Below, piece after piece: positions 44,882-53,052 of a DNA stretch of 64,000 nucleotides. Position 1 is the first letter of the stretch, and every line of letters starts with the position of its first letter. The stretch comes from SABI01 sp028532915 (GTDB lineage: Bacteria; Spirochaetota; Spirochaetia; Sphaerochaetales; Sphaerochaetaceae), in the NCBI GenBank assembly GCA_963677225.1, contig OY781923.1:2728001-2792000 (forward strand). Reading direction: 5' to 3'. A program made the position numbers and the translations under genes. The notes under the pieces were generated by a model. It searched no databases. It was given only the letters and a program-made list of their open reading frames with translations, and was not told the DNA's origin.

Positions 44882-45880
44882 CTACTCAGCGTGTGCCGCT
44901 TCTACGATTCTATCAACAAGATCCGCACCCAATGTTTCTTTCCATTCATCATAGACATTGGAGGTAGCTTCTCTGAACGGAGCAAGCTCCGGAGTGTTGA
45001 GTTTCATACCCTTGGCAATAAGATCTTCGCGAAGTTCCTTATCCTGCTGGGCAAACATTTCTCTGTTGGTAACTGCGAATTTTTTCGCTGCATCACTGAT
45101 CACCTTCTGATATTCAGGTGTGAGTTTGTTCCAGGTGGTTTCACTGATCATGAAGACTTTGCATTCATATTTGTGGTTGGTGAAGCTGATGTATTTCTGC
45201 ACTTCATAGAGTTTTGAAGCATGAATATTGACGACCGGATTCTCCTGTCCGTCAAAGACACCCTGTGAAAGAGCCATATACAGTTCGTTGTAAGCCAGAG
45301 GAGCAGGATTGGCACCCAGAGCTTTATAGATGCTGATGGTCATCTTGTCGTTGGGTGTTCTGATCTTCATACCTTCCAGATCTGAAGGCTGAGTGATGGG
45401 GCGAACGTTATTGGTTGTCTGTCTCATCCCGTTTTCCCAGTATGCGAGAGCACGGATCTTCTGCTTTTCGGGCAGATCTTTCACGAGTTCTTCACCGATA
45501 GGACCATCGAGCAGTTTTGCCGCCTGTTCATTCGAATCAAATAAGAAAGGCAGACCGATAGCTGCGAGTTTCGGTTCATAATCCGACGCGACTCCCTGCG
45601 GGCAGATCTGCATATCCAGTGTTCCCATCTTCAGCATCTCGGCCATCTGCTTATCCGACCCCAAAACCTCGGCAGGGAAGAGATTGACTGTCACATTTCC
45701 GTCAGTGTTCTCACTGACATACTCGGCCAGCTGCTGTGCACAGGTGTGCCATGGATTCGATTCAGGAGAACTGTAACCCAATTTCAGAGTGATTTTCTCC
45801 TCTGTTCCCTGAGCGAACATCATAGTCATTGCAAACATAAGCACTAAACCTGAAACGAAAGCTTTCTTTCCTTTTTTCAT
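44882..45880 (-). CDS. dctP: TRAP transporter substrate-binding protein (DctP type)
   Basis: A 332-residue secreted binding protein. The signal peptide MKKGKKAFVSGLVLMFAMTM ends at FAQG. The DctP fold shows LKLGYSSPESNPWHTCAQQL, VLGSDKQMAEMLKMGTLDMQ, then LAYWENGMRQTTNNVRPI and GMKIRTPNDKM; the arginine of MKIRTP is the usual salt-bridge residue for a ligand carboxylate or similar anion. It feeds the DctQM permease. The linked transketolase suggests a ligand that is a keto sugar acid or sulfonated sugar, which is inference. The neighbouring two-component system is its probable regulator. Confidence 0.9.
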   Translation of the reverse strand: MKKGKKAFVSGLVLMFAMTMMFAQGTEEKITLKLGYSSPESNPWHTCAQQLAEYVSENTDGNVTVNLFPAEVLGSDKQMAEMLKMGTLDMQICPQGVASDYEPKLAAIGLPFLFDSNEQAAKLLDGPIGEELVKDLPEKQKIRALAYWENGMRQTTNNVRPITQPSDLEGMKIRTPNDKMTISIYKALGANPAPLAYNELYMALSQGVFDGQENPVVNIHASKLYEVQKYISFTNHKYECKVFMISETTWNKLTPEYQKVISDAAKKFAVTNREMFAQQDKELREDLIAKGMKLNTPELAPFREATSNVYDEWKETLGADLVDRIVEAAHAE

Positions 45881-45967
45881 AAAGACCTCCTTGGAATATG
45901 TGTATATGGTAGAAGGGCGAAAGTGAGAAAAACAGCGTGTATTTTCTATGAATATTGTGGGGTAAAA

Positions 45968-46573
45968 CTATTTGACCGCCCTGTTTCTATATTCGGACGG
46001 TGTACAGTTTTCATACTTTCGGAACAACTCGGTAAAGTAACGTACATCATGAACACCGACAGCTTTTGCGATCTCGTTGATGTGCATATGCGTGTGGGAT
46101 AGACGGATCTTAGCCTCCTCTATCCTTATCTCGGAAAGATATTCAACAAACCGTTTTCCTGTCTCATTTTTGAATTTGGCACTGAGGTAATTGGGAGAGA
46201 TCTTCATGATCGATGCGATTCCTTTGACGCTTATCGGCTCGTTGTAATGGTTTCTGATATAAGAGAGAACATCCTTTACCAGAGTGGATGATTTTTCACG
46301 CATAAGGAGTAGGAACGACTCAAGTTCCTCACAAATCCGATCTGAAGAAATGTTCTCATCAGGGAAGGTACGGCCAGAATGCACTTGTTTGAATAAGAAC
46401 TGAAGGAGATGAAACAAGTCTCTCCTGTTTTCCTCCCGAAGCTCCATCGCCTTCGTCACCGCCGTTTCGAGAAGTTCTCTGGCGTAGATTACCCTTCCCT
46501 GCTCCCCGCTGACCTCAACCTGCCACAGAAGATCTGCGACGGCTTTCAGCTGAATATAATTCGGTCTGGCCAA
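45968..46573 (-). CDS. C-terminal fragment of a frameshifted YesN-type response regulator (AraC DNA-binding part)
   Basis: A 201-residue frame carrying the linker and the two AraC helix-turn-helix units (SVKGIASIMKISPNYLSAKF and the C-terminal ISEIAK-like INEIAKAVGVHDVRYFTELF followed by CTPSEYR). It lacks the receiver domain, which is encoded in another frame immediately upstream and overlaps it by 28 bases. Its first possible start is TTG 46573 with no ribosome-binding site, and a stop precedes it in this frame. The two frames together have the size and order of a normal YesN regulator (~480 residues). A one-base deletion, a sequencing error, or -1 frameshifting would explain it. Confidence 0.7.
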   Translation of the reverse strand: MARPNYIQLKAVADLLWQVEVSGEQGRVIYARELLETAVTKAMELREENRRDLFHLLQFLFKQVHSGRTFPDENISSDRICEELESFLLLMREKSSTLVKDVLSYIRNHYNEPISVKGIASIMKISPNYLSAKFKNETGKRFVEYLSEIRIEEAKIRLSHTHMHINEIAKAVGVHDVRYFTELFRKYENCTPSEYRNRAVK

Positions 46574-47397
46574 TACTGATCAGACGATATGATCTCTTTT
46601 GGCGACAGAAAAGCCCTGAGAAAATCCGCTCTTTTGCATTTATCGAGAGATGCAGCGATCAGTTCAGAATCATTCAGGAGTTCATCATAGATACACCATG
46701 TCGAGTTCAGACAGTGATCATGGATCTTGTGGAGGACGGGAAGAAACAGCTTATTCAGAATCTTTTGGTCATTTGAGGCCGCGACTATACAGCAGCTCGT
46801 CTCATTCAGCGGCAGTACAGCACCCCGTGCGAGAAATTCCATGTCATCAACTATGATATTCTGGGCGTCAGCCATTATCTTGCTCAAGACGAACGGGATT
46901 CTATCCCTGCTTTCATATGTGGAAAAGACCGCCAATTGATAACAGGCGAACCCGGGACTGTTTTTCTTTGAAAAATGAAAGTACGATTTCATCTGCTGTT
47001 CGAAGGCTGCGTTCCTGGAACAGACATCTTTGATGTTCTGAGAACGGGAGCGTGCAATGACCTCTTTGAGTTTCTCTATCCGAACAGGCTTCAAAAGATA
47101 TTCGTACGCATGCAGCATTACTGCTTCTTTAGCATAATCGAAATGGGCAAAACCCGTCAGAATAACCCACTTTGTCAAAGGAAGACTCTCTTTAATCCGT
47201 TTCATTGCTTCAAGACCGCTCATCAGCGGCATCTGGATGTCAACGACTATGAGATGAGGAATGAACTGAAGTGCTTTATCGATCAGATCTCTGCCGTTGA
47301 TCGCCTCTGCGACCTCGATCGTATCGTCAATCTCATCGATCATCGAATGGACCATGACTCTGGCAAGATGTTCATCATCGGCTATCAGAATTCTCAT
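46546..47397 (-). CDS. N-terminal fragment of a frameshifted YesN-type response regulator (receiver domain)
   Basis: A 283-residue frame that begins with a complete receiver domain: MRILIADDEH at the start, phospho-acceptor Asp53 in LIVVDIQMPLMSG, the conserved threonine in VILTGFAHFDYAKEA and Lys103 in YLLKPV. The linker region continues to about residue 280, then the frame ends in IIFS. The ATG overlaps the stop of the sensor kinase gene by four bases (ATGA), so kinase and regulator are translationally coupled. Without the AraC domain, encoded in the next frame, the fragment could not bind DNA. Confidence 0.75.
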   Translation of the reverse strand: MRILIADDEHLARVMVHSMIDEIDDTIEVAEAINGRDLIDKALQFIPHLIVVDIQMPLMSGLEAMKRIKESLPLTKWVILTGFAHFDYAKEAVMLHAYEYLLKPVRIEKLKEVIARSRSQNIKDVCSRNAAFEQQMKSYFHFSKKNSPGFACYQLAVFSTYESRDRIPFVLSKIMADAQNIIVDDMEFLARGAVLPLNETSCCIVAASNDQKILNKLFLPVLHKIHDHCLNSTWCIYDELLNDSELIAASLDKCKRADFLRAFLSPKEIISSDQYWPDRIIFS

Positions 47398-49109
47398 ACT
47401 TTTTGGTCCTTGATGAAGGGGATCAGAATGTTGACGGTCGTACCCTCTTTTATGACCGACTCTATATTGCACGAACCTTCCTTGTTCCAGTACCGTATAC
47501 GCTGCTGGACATTCTTCAATCCGATACCCTGCAGATTCTTTGCATTGATATCGAATCCGAAACCATGGTCTTTGACGGTGATGGAAATCATATTATCACT
47601 TTCCAGATAGGTTACCGTTACGATCACTTTCACGGGTCTGTCTGATTTTTCCACATTGTGGACGATAGAATTCTCTACCAGAGGTTGTATCAGCATCTTC
47701 GGAATCACAGCATCTTCCACTCTCTTGTCGACTTCGAGAGAAAAATCCAGTTTCTCTTCGAATCTCAGCTTCTCAAGCCGTTCATAATCGATGATGAAGG
47801 CTATCTCATCTCTGATGGTGGATAATCCTTTTTCGCTGTCGGAAAGAGAGTAGCGCATCATGCTGGTCATATCATTTATTGCATTCTCAAGTTTTGACCG
47901 TTCTCCGATCCTGTTCAGTCCTGCCAGACAGTTAAGCGTGTTATAAAGGAAATGAGGCTTTATTCTGGACTGAAGAGCTCTGTATTCCGCCTGTTTCTGT
48001 GTGATTTCCATCTTGTAACCCTGCTCTATGAGAATCTTCAGTTTATCGATCATTACATTCACATTCTCTCCGAGCTGAGTGATCTCGTTCCTGTAGGATG
48101 ATTTGAATGAAACATTGAGGTTCCCTTTTTCAACCTCCTTAAGGACTTTCGCCATATCTTTGATCGGCTTGAGAAGGAGATGAGTACTCAGGTAATTGAA
48201 CAGCGCATAGGTCAAGAGGATCGTAAGAAGAGAAGTGATGATACCCACCCGATACACAAGATAGATACTTCTGTTTATCGATTCGTCAGAAAGAAGAACT
48301 GCAATCTTCCATTCCCCGATAGGAACTTTCTTCTGAATGACCTTGTATCGGATACCGTCGATATCGATTCTGGAAGATTCGACTCTGATGGCATTGAGAG
48401 CCATCTCATCCAGAGATTCGGAAGAATAAAGCACATGGCCGACATTATCCATGAGAAGAGAAATAGTGTCATCCTTCATGTCTATGGACCTGAAGATATC
48501 TTCAAACATCGAGTCATCCGCATCGATGATGATCGTTCCCAGATCCTTATCGATATATGGATGGCCGATTCTTCTGACCATGGAGAAGACTTTCGTGTTA
48601 CCGTCATCTGTGAAGTACTGCGGGTTATGAGCTCCGATATATATAGTCTCCTCGAGAGAATCCATGTCGAGGAATGTGGAGAAATCATAATCTTCATTCA
48701 GTTTCGCATTCGCATTGCGATGAAAATAGACAACATTACCATTCGGTGCCAGCAGGATTATGCTTTTGATATCGTTTTTCAGCAGTTTGATGGAATTAAG
48801 CAGGATCTTTTCCTGAGAGAGCTCGATCACACGAGGATTATCAGTCGGATCGGTCAGCAGATCGGCAAAAGACGGATCGCTGTAGGCCAGAACGATGATC
48901 TGCTGTATATCCGACAGGTAGGTGAGAATCTGCTCGGAAACAAGCATCAGATTCCCTTCGATATTCTCAATGTTCTCATTGCTCATCTGTGTTCTGAAAT
49001 AAGACGGGATGATGATAAGAATACAGCAGACCGGGATGAATATACTCACTCCGAAAAGAAGGTAGAGAATCTTGCGCAATGCCGTGGAATGTTCTTTAGA
49101 TTTTTTCAT
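47394..49109 (-). CDS. YesM-type sensor histidine kinase
   Basis: A 571-residue membrane kinase. Two membrane helices, ~12-34 and ~283-305, flank an extracytoplasmic sensor domain of about 245 residues (dCache-like by size). A HAMP domain follows, then the His_kinase domain with the phosphorylated His386 in RIKPHFLYNTLN, the N-box QPLVENSIVHN and the G-box DHGFGFDI. It senses an external ligand and phosphorylates the response regulator encoded just downstream (four-base overlap). Position beside the TRAP operon, on the same strand, suggests it senses the TRAP substrate. Confidence 0.9.
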   Translation of the reverse strand: MKKSKEHSTALRKILYLLFGVSIFIPVCCILIIIPSYFRTQMSNENIENIEGNLMLVSEQILTYLSDIQQIIVLAYSDPSFADLLTDPTDNPRVIELSQEKILLNSIKLLKNDIKSIILLAPNGNVVYFHRNANAKLNEDYDFSTFLDMDSLEETIYIGAHNPQYFTDDGNTKVFSMVRRIGHPYIDKDLGTIIIDADDSMFEDIFRSIDMKDDTISLLMDNVGHVLYSSESLDEMALNAIRVESSRIDIDGIRYKVIQKKVPIGEWKIAVLLSDESINRSIYLVYRVGIITSLLTILLTYALFNYLSTHLLLKPIKDMAKVLKEVEKGNLNVSFKSSYRNEITQLGENVNVMIDKLKILIEQGYKMEITQKQAEYRALQSRIKPHFLYNTLNCLAGLNRIGERSKLENAINDMTSMMRYSLSDSEKGLSTIRDEIAFIIDYERLEKLRFEEKLDFSLEVDKRVEDAVIPKMLIQPLVENSIVHNVEKSDRPVKVIVTVTYLESDNMISITVKDHGFGFDINAKNLQGIGLKNVQQRIRYWNKEGSCNIESVIKEGTTVNILIPFIKDQKV

Positions 49110-49224
49110 AATAGATCTGAGTCAGTATAAACATGCTGTTATTCTGCTGTCAAACCAAATCCCCATAATTGAAAAATTCCTGCAGCAATTCACTTTTTTA
49201 CTAGGAGGAACCGGTAACTCATCA

Positions 49225-49253
49225 TTGACATGAGAGTATTCCTATGTTTTACT
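49225..49253 (+). promoter_or_regulatory. sigma-70-type promoter of the isomerase gene
   Basis: TTGACA (49225-49230), exactly 17 bases, then TTTACT (49248-49253). The -10 element runs directly into the inverted repeat TTACTT-AATGA-AAGTAA, the same arrangement as at the dehydrogenase operon promoter (59826-59854). About 120 bases separate it from the ATG at 49375. Confidence 0.6.
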
Positions 49254-49269
49254 TACTTAATGAAAGTAA
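49253..49269. promoter_or_regulatory. ROK-type operator TTACTT-N5-AAGTAA (site 3)
   Basis: Perfect 6-base inverted repeat with 5-base spacer, overlapping the -10 element of the isomerase promoter. Identical half-sites occur at 59810-59826 and 61142-61158. Repression by the ROK protein encoded at 59890 is inferred. Confidence 0.65.
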
Positions 49270-49273
49270 TTAC

Positions 49274-49310
49274 TATTGACATCTTGAGAGACCACGATTA
49301 TTGACATCTT
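49274..49310. repeat. 12-base direct repeat TATTGACATCTT, two copies 25 bases apart
   Basis: Copies at 49274-49285 and 49299-49310; the core ATTGACAT occurs a third time at 49224-49231. The repeats lie between the sensor kinase gene and the isomerase gene and could bind an activator such as the AraC-type regulator. Confidence 0.5.
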
Positions 49311-49374
49311 CGGTCAGCATGAAAACCGGTCTCTTGCGGTTTGATTCATATAAACGAGAGGAAGGATACATATT

Positions 49375-50691
49375 ATGAAAGAACGGATTACCCTGGGAGT
49401 CGTCGCCCTGGCGAGAACGACATTCGACTACAAAGCGGCAAAGGAACTCTATTCAAATATTCTCAAAGATCTGAAAGGTCTGGAGAATGTAGATCTTGCG
49501 GCAATAGAAGATCAGATCATAGAAGTCGAAGATGCGAAGAAAGCCGCACGAGAACTTGCAGCGGCTCAGATTGACGGACTTGTTGTGATCAGCAGTACCT
49601 TCCATCTGGGACATCTCGTCCTTGAACTGGACAAGGTTCTTCATAAACCGATTCTGCTGTGGGGACTCCCTGAATTACCATATAACGGAGGGAAGATCAG
49701 ACTCAATTCGGTATGCGGTGTCAATCTGAACTCTTCAAATCTCTACAAGAGCGGAATCAAGAACTATCATGTCTGTGTAGGTTCCGAGATAGATTCAGAC
49801 TGGGTGGATGCCATCAGAATCTCCGCGGCATTCAACAAAACAAACCTCGGAGTCCTCGGATACCGTGCAAAGGGGTTTTTCAATCTCGGAGTCTACGATC
49901 TCAATGTCTATTCAGATCTGGGTATTCTTCTGAACCATTATGAATTGTCTCAGGTATGGGAATACAAAGTCGATGAAGAAGAAATCGAACAGAGAAAGAA
50001 ACAGGTTCTTGAAACCTTTGATGTCAAAGAACTGAACGAGTTCCAGATCAATAAAGTTGCAGAACTCACTGCAAAACTGGGCAGATTCATGAAAGACAAC
50101 TCACTTACAGCTCTGGCAGTAAGATGCTGGCCCGAATTCGCCGGAGAATTCGGCATCTCCCCCTGTGCAGCGATGTCAATCTTACAAAGTGAACACAACA
50201 TTCTCAGCTGCGAAGGAGATATCGAGGGAGCACTCTCAATGATCGCCCATAGAGCTGTAGGTGGAGAAACACCCTATCTGTTCGATTTCTCTCAGGTTGA
50301 TTTTGAAGAAAACACTGCACTTTTGTGGCATTGCGGTGTAGCCCCCTGCAATCTCTGGGACGGAGTGTGTACACGATCGCTGTCCACATACTTTGCAGGC
50401 GGAAAGGGTGTGACAGCTGATTTTGTCCTGAAGAATGGGGATTTCTCTGTTGTCCGGTTAGATTCGGACAGAACCACCTACCGGGTATTCCTGGCTTCCG
50501 GTTCAGTCATTCCGATGAAAAAGGAACTCAGAGGAACCTATATGAAAGCCAGGTTCACCAAACCTGTCGATGAGATGTTGAGAATCGTCACCGAAAACGG
50601 AATCGCTCATCATGCATCGGTCGTATACGGAGATTTCTTGAAACCATTTAGAATATTTGCAAAGATAAAAGGATGGCAGGTCATCGAATAA
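49375..50691 (+). CDS. L-fucose/L-arabinose isomerase-like aldose-ketose isomerase (candidate sulfoquinovose isomerase)
   Basis: A 438-residue member of the fucose-isomerase superfamily, shorter than true FucI (~590). Recognisable blocks are VVISSTFHLGHLVLELDKVL, PILLWGLPELPYNGG, the segment LAVRCWPEFAGEFGISPC (metal-ligand glutamate region), SCEGDIEGALSMIAHRAVGG (metal-ligand Asp), LLWHCGVAPCNLW with a conserved histidine and a C-terminal HHASVVYGDF. As I recall, the sulfoquinovose isomerase SqvD of sulfoglycolytic bacteria belongs to this superfamily. The gene has the same operator as the operon of the sulfoacetaldehyde-type dehydrogenase, supporting conversion of sulfoquinovose to 6-deoxy-6-sulfofructose. 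The family call is firm; the substrate is inference. Confidence 0.8.
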   Translation: MKERITLGVVALARTTFDYKAAKELYSNILKDLKGLENVDLAAIEDQIIEVEDAKKAARELAAAQIDGLVVISSTFHLGHLVLELDKVLHKPILLWGLPELPYNGGKIRLNSVCGVNLNSSNLYKSGIKNYHVCVGSEIDSDWVDAIRISAAFNKTNLGVLGYRAKGFFNLGVYDLNVYSDLGILLNHYELSQVWEYKVDEEEIEQRKKQVLETFDVKELNEFQINKVAELTAKLGRFMKDNSLTALAVRCWPEFAGEFGISPCAAMSILQSEHNILSCEGDIEGALSMIAHRAVGGETPYLFDFSQVDFEENTALLWHCGVAPCNLWDGVCTRSLSTYFAGGKGVTADFVLKNGDFSVVRLDSDRTTYRVFLASGSVIPMKKELRGTYMKARFTKPVDEMLRIVTENGIAHHASVVYGDFLKPFRIFAKIKGWQVIE

Positions 50692-50710
50692 CCGGGACCG
50701 GATGAAACGC

Positions 50711-50729
50711 GACCCGTCTTTGACGGGTC
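50711..50729 (+). promoter_or_regulatory. intercistronic hairpin
   Basis: GACCCGTC-TTT-GACGGGTC, an 8-bp stem in the 68-base gap between the isomerase and DUF4867 genes. There is no T-run, so read-through into the second gene is expected. Confidence 0.55.
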
Positions 50730-50759
50730 TCCTGCCTCATCGTTTTTGGAGAAATTATT

Positions 50760-51410
50760 ATGATAAAGACAATTCAGAACATGAATCCCGACAAAGAGAT
50801 CAGACCTGTTACAGATCCTTCGGTATCCCGATACGGATATGTGATGAGAAACATTGAAACGGAGTCTCTGATCGAGCTCTCTCTGTCCCTGTTTGAGGAC
50901 AAAGAAGGGACTCAGTATATACCATCAGATCAGAGGATGGAGGATCTTCCTGTTAAATCATCTCTAGAACGTCTCGCCTTCGGAGAGCTTCCGATTCAGG
51001 TAGGATGTTGCTACGGAATGAATCATCATCTGAACGGAATGGAATATCATGCAACCAACGAACTCATCATCGCTGCAACAGATCTGGTACTCATGCTGGG
51101 AAAGGTTCAGGATATCAGAGAGGACGGGACATGGCATTCGGCCAATACTGAATTCTACTACATGAACAAAGGAGAAGCTCTGGTAATCTACTCCTCAACA
51201 CTCCATCTGGCACCATGCAGAGTATCAGAAGACCCGTTTAATGCCATCATTGTCCTTCCTAAGGGCACGAACGAGGCATTGTCGGGAGAACCTCATTCGA
51301 CATTGTTCAAAAATAATAAGTGGATGCTTGCCCATCAGGAAGGCCCTGCAGCGAAAAACGGGGCTCTCGTGAAGACCGTCGGAGTCAACATCGAACTTAC
51401 CGTAAATTAG
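50760..51410 (+). CDS. DUF4867 family protein
   Basis: A 216-residue cupin-like protein of the DUF4867 family. Features are GCCYGMNHHLNGMEYHATNE (residues ~80-99, histidine-rich), IIAATDLVLMLGKVQDI and TEFYYMNKGEALVIYSSTLH, which together give a metal-binding beta-barrel pattern. The family has no assigned reaction; members tend to sit beside sugar-isomerase genes, as here. It is co-transcribed with the isomerase. A helper role in the sugar step, such as mutarotation or epimerisation, is a guess. It converges with the aldose 1-epimerase gene. Confidence 0.78.
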   Translation: MIKTIQNMNPDKEIRPVTDPSVSRYGYVMRNIETESLIELSLSLFEDKEGTQYIPSDQRMEDLPVKSSLERLAFGELPIQVGCCYGMNHHLNGMEYHATNELIIAATDLVLMLGKVQDIREDGTWHSANTEFYYMNKGEALVIYSSTLHLAPCRVSEDPFNAIIVLPKGTNEALSGEPHSTLFKNNKWMLAHQEGPAAKNGALVKTVGVNIELTVN

Positions 51411-51423
51411 GTATCTCCCCACC

Positions 51424-52440
51424 TCAGCACAGGCCGAGCTTATAGATGGTCGTATGATCGAACGGATGGTCCGCATCATAAATGGTTGATGGAAAATGAG
51501 GGTTGTTCACACTGTCCGGATAATGCTGAGTCTCGAGACAGAAACCGTGATATTTGCGGTAGGGAATACCGTCAGGAGAAACCCCTGCTCCATCAAGAGA
51601 ATTCCCCGTGAAAAATTGTACAGCTTCCAGTGTGGTGAACACCTCGAGTTTTCTTCTGGAGATCGGATCGCAGACGACGGCCAATGGCTTGGAAAGATCT
51701 GTCTTTCCTTTTCTGATCATACAATGATCATATCCTCCGACATCTTTCAGCCCGGATCCGATTCTCTTCGGCAGAGTAAAATCGAACGGAGTCTTTCTCA
51801 CTTCGAGTACTCTGCCTGTCGGAATCTTCTCACCATCGGTTTCGACATACCGGTCGCAATCCAGTCTGAGAATATGGGAAAGGATATCTTTTTCACACGA
51901 AAGATTGAAGAATGCGTGATTAGTAATATTCAAAGGTGTTCTTTCAGAACATCTTCCCACATACCGGATTCTCAGTGCGCCATCATCCTCCAGAGAAAAA
52001 GTGACCGACAGATCGACCTCCCCGGGAAACCCCTGGTCTCCATCCTCACTTTTCAGAGAGAGAACTAAACGGTTTTCGAGTATTTCAGAGTCGAAGATTC
52101 TGGAGGAAAACCCATGAACCCCGCTGTGAAGAGTGTGTTTATCATGATCATTGGTCTGCAGAGTATATGTTTTCCCGTCAAGCTGGAATGTTCCATTACT
52201 TATTCTATTTGCAACACGACCGATAGTGTAGCCGAGATACGTGCTGCTGTTCACATACTCTGAAAGAGTACCATAAGAGAGGAGAACATTTCCCATATTC
52301 CCGAAAGCATCCTTTCCTGAAAAGGAAACAAGAGCGCCCCCGTAGGTACTTACGGAGACACTATAATCTTGATTGCTTATGGTGTAGAGATAGACAGTGT
52401 TCCCCTCCGGGGTGGTTCCGTGAATCTTCTTTGTTATCAA
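51424..52440 (-). CDS. aldose 1-epimerase (GalM type), candidate sulfoquinovose mutarotase
   Basis: A 338-residue galactose mutarotase-like protein. The catalytic histidines are in ITNHAFFNL and NDHDKHTLHSG, and the catalytic glutamate in FCLETQHYPDSVN near the C-terminus; YTIGRVANRISNG is the usual sugar-site segment. It interconverts anomers of an aldose in the cytosol. It is the last gene of the dehydrogenase-transketolase operon, where E. coli-type sulfoglycolysis also has a mutarotase (YihR), so sulfoquinovose is a plausible substrate. The 117-base gap to the upstream gene holds a hairpin. Confidence 0.87.
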   Translation of the reverse strand: MITKKIHGTTPEGNTVYLYTISNQDYSVSVSTYGGALVSFSGKDAFGNMGNVLLSYGTLSEYVNSSTYLGYTIGRVANRISNGTFQLDGKTYTLQTNDHDKHTLHSGVHGFSSRIFDSEILENRLVLSLKSEDGDQGFPGEVDLSVTFSLEDDGALRIRYVGRCSERTPLNITNHAFFNLSCEKDILSHILRLDCDRYVETDGEKIPTGRVLEVRKTPFDFTLPKRIGSGLKDVGGYDHCMIRKGKTDLSKPLAVVCDPISRRKLEVFTTLEAVQFFTGNSLDGAGVSPDGIPYRKYHGFCLETQHYPDSVNNPHFPSTIYDADHPFDHTTIYKLGLC

Positions 52441-52518
52441 TACAATCTCCAGTGATATAAAAAGAGAGCATCCCGGGATGAAGGCAGAATCTCACAAATC
52501 ATGTGAGAGAAAGCATTT

Positions 52519-52548
52519 CTGCTGTGAAGAGATGCTCCTTCACAGCAG
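52519..52548 (-). promoter_or_regulatory. intercistronic hairpin between the RpiB-like gene and the mutarotase gene
   Basis: CTGCTGTGAA and TTCACAGCAG form a perfect 10-bp stem with a 10-base loop. No long T-run follows, so it may be a processing or partial termination site. Confidence 0.55.
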
Positions 52549-52557
52549 ATTCCATGC

Positions 52558-53040
52558 TTATTTGAAATTTTCACCTTCGATCTCTCTGACCAGATTGAAA
52601 TTATCAGTAAGGAAATCTTTTTTGAATTCCATCTTTTCGGTGAACCCGATATTGAGCCATGCTTCTACGATCTGAGTCCCTACAAACGGAGCTGTTATCC
52701 AGCCTCCCATAGTGAGAACATTTGCATTGTTGATAATCTTCCCCCGCTCTCCGGCGAAAACTGTGTCAGCTACCACCGCATAGACACCTTTGAACTTGTT
52801 GGCGATGATTGCCATCCCCTGACCTGTCCCGCATATCAGGATTCCCTTATCAGCTTCCCCCGTCTGAATCGCCCTGGCGACCTTCGGAGCCTGGACTGTA
52901 TAAGGTTTCGGAGCGTCTTTCGATTCGATCCCGAAATCGATGACGTTAACATCATCGCGTCCTTTCAAATATTCAACGACAGCCTCTTTCAGAGGAAAAC
53001 CTGATAAATCCGATGCTATCGCTATTGTCTGTTTGGCCAT
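52558..53040 (-). CDS. RpiB/LacAB family isomerase with altered phosphate site (candidate sulfoerythrose isomerase, SqwI-like)
   Basis: A 160-residue RpiB-fold isomerase. The catalytic loop GILICGTGQGMAIIANKFKG is intact (Cys70, Thr72) and so is Asp11. Compared with E. coli RpiB as I recall it, the SDH motif reads SDLSG (His10 replaced by Leu12), the ring-opening HND motif reads INN (His99 replaced by Ile103), and the phosphate-contacting arginine region GSR reads GGW (Trp114). Loss of phosphate contacts fits a non-phosphorylated, acyclic substrate. In the sulfo-TK pathway an RpiB homologue (SqwI) isomerises 4-deoxy-4-sulfoerythrose to sulfoerythrulose. The gene follows the transketolase pair by 12 bases, which fits that role. 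Confidence 0.83.
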   Translation of the reverse strand: MAKQTIAIASDLSGFPLKEAVVEYLKGRDDVNVIDFGIESKDAPKPYTVQAPKVARAIQTGEADKGILICGTGQGMAIIANKFKGVYAVVADTVFAGERGKIINNANVLTMGGWITAPFVGTQIVEAWLNIGFTEKMEFKKDFLTDNFNLVREIEGENFK

Positions 53041-53052
53041 TTCATCATCTCC

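Noticed and set aside
48180..49130. A 316-codon open frame on the plus strand
   Set aside because: It is the antisense shadow of the sensor kinase, whose membrane helices, His386 and ATP-site motifs are unmistakable on the minus strand.
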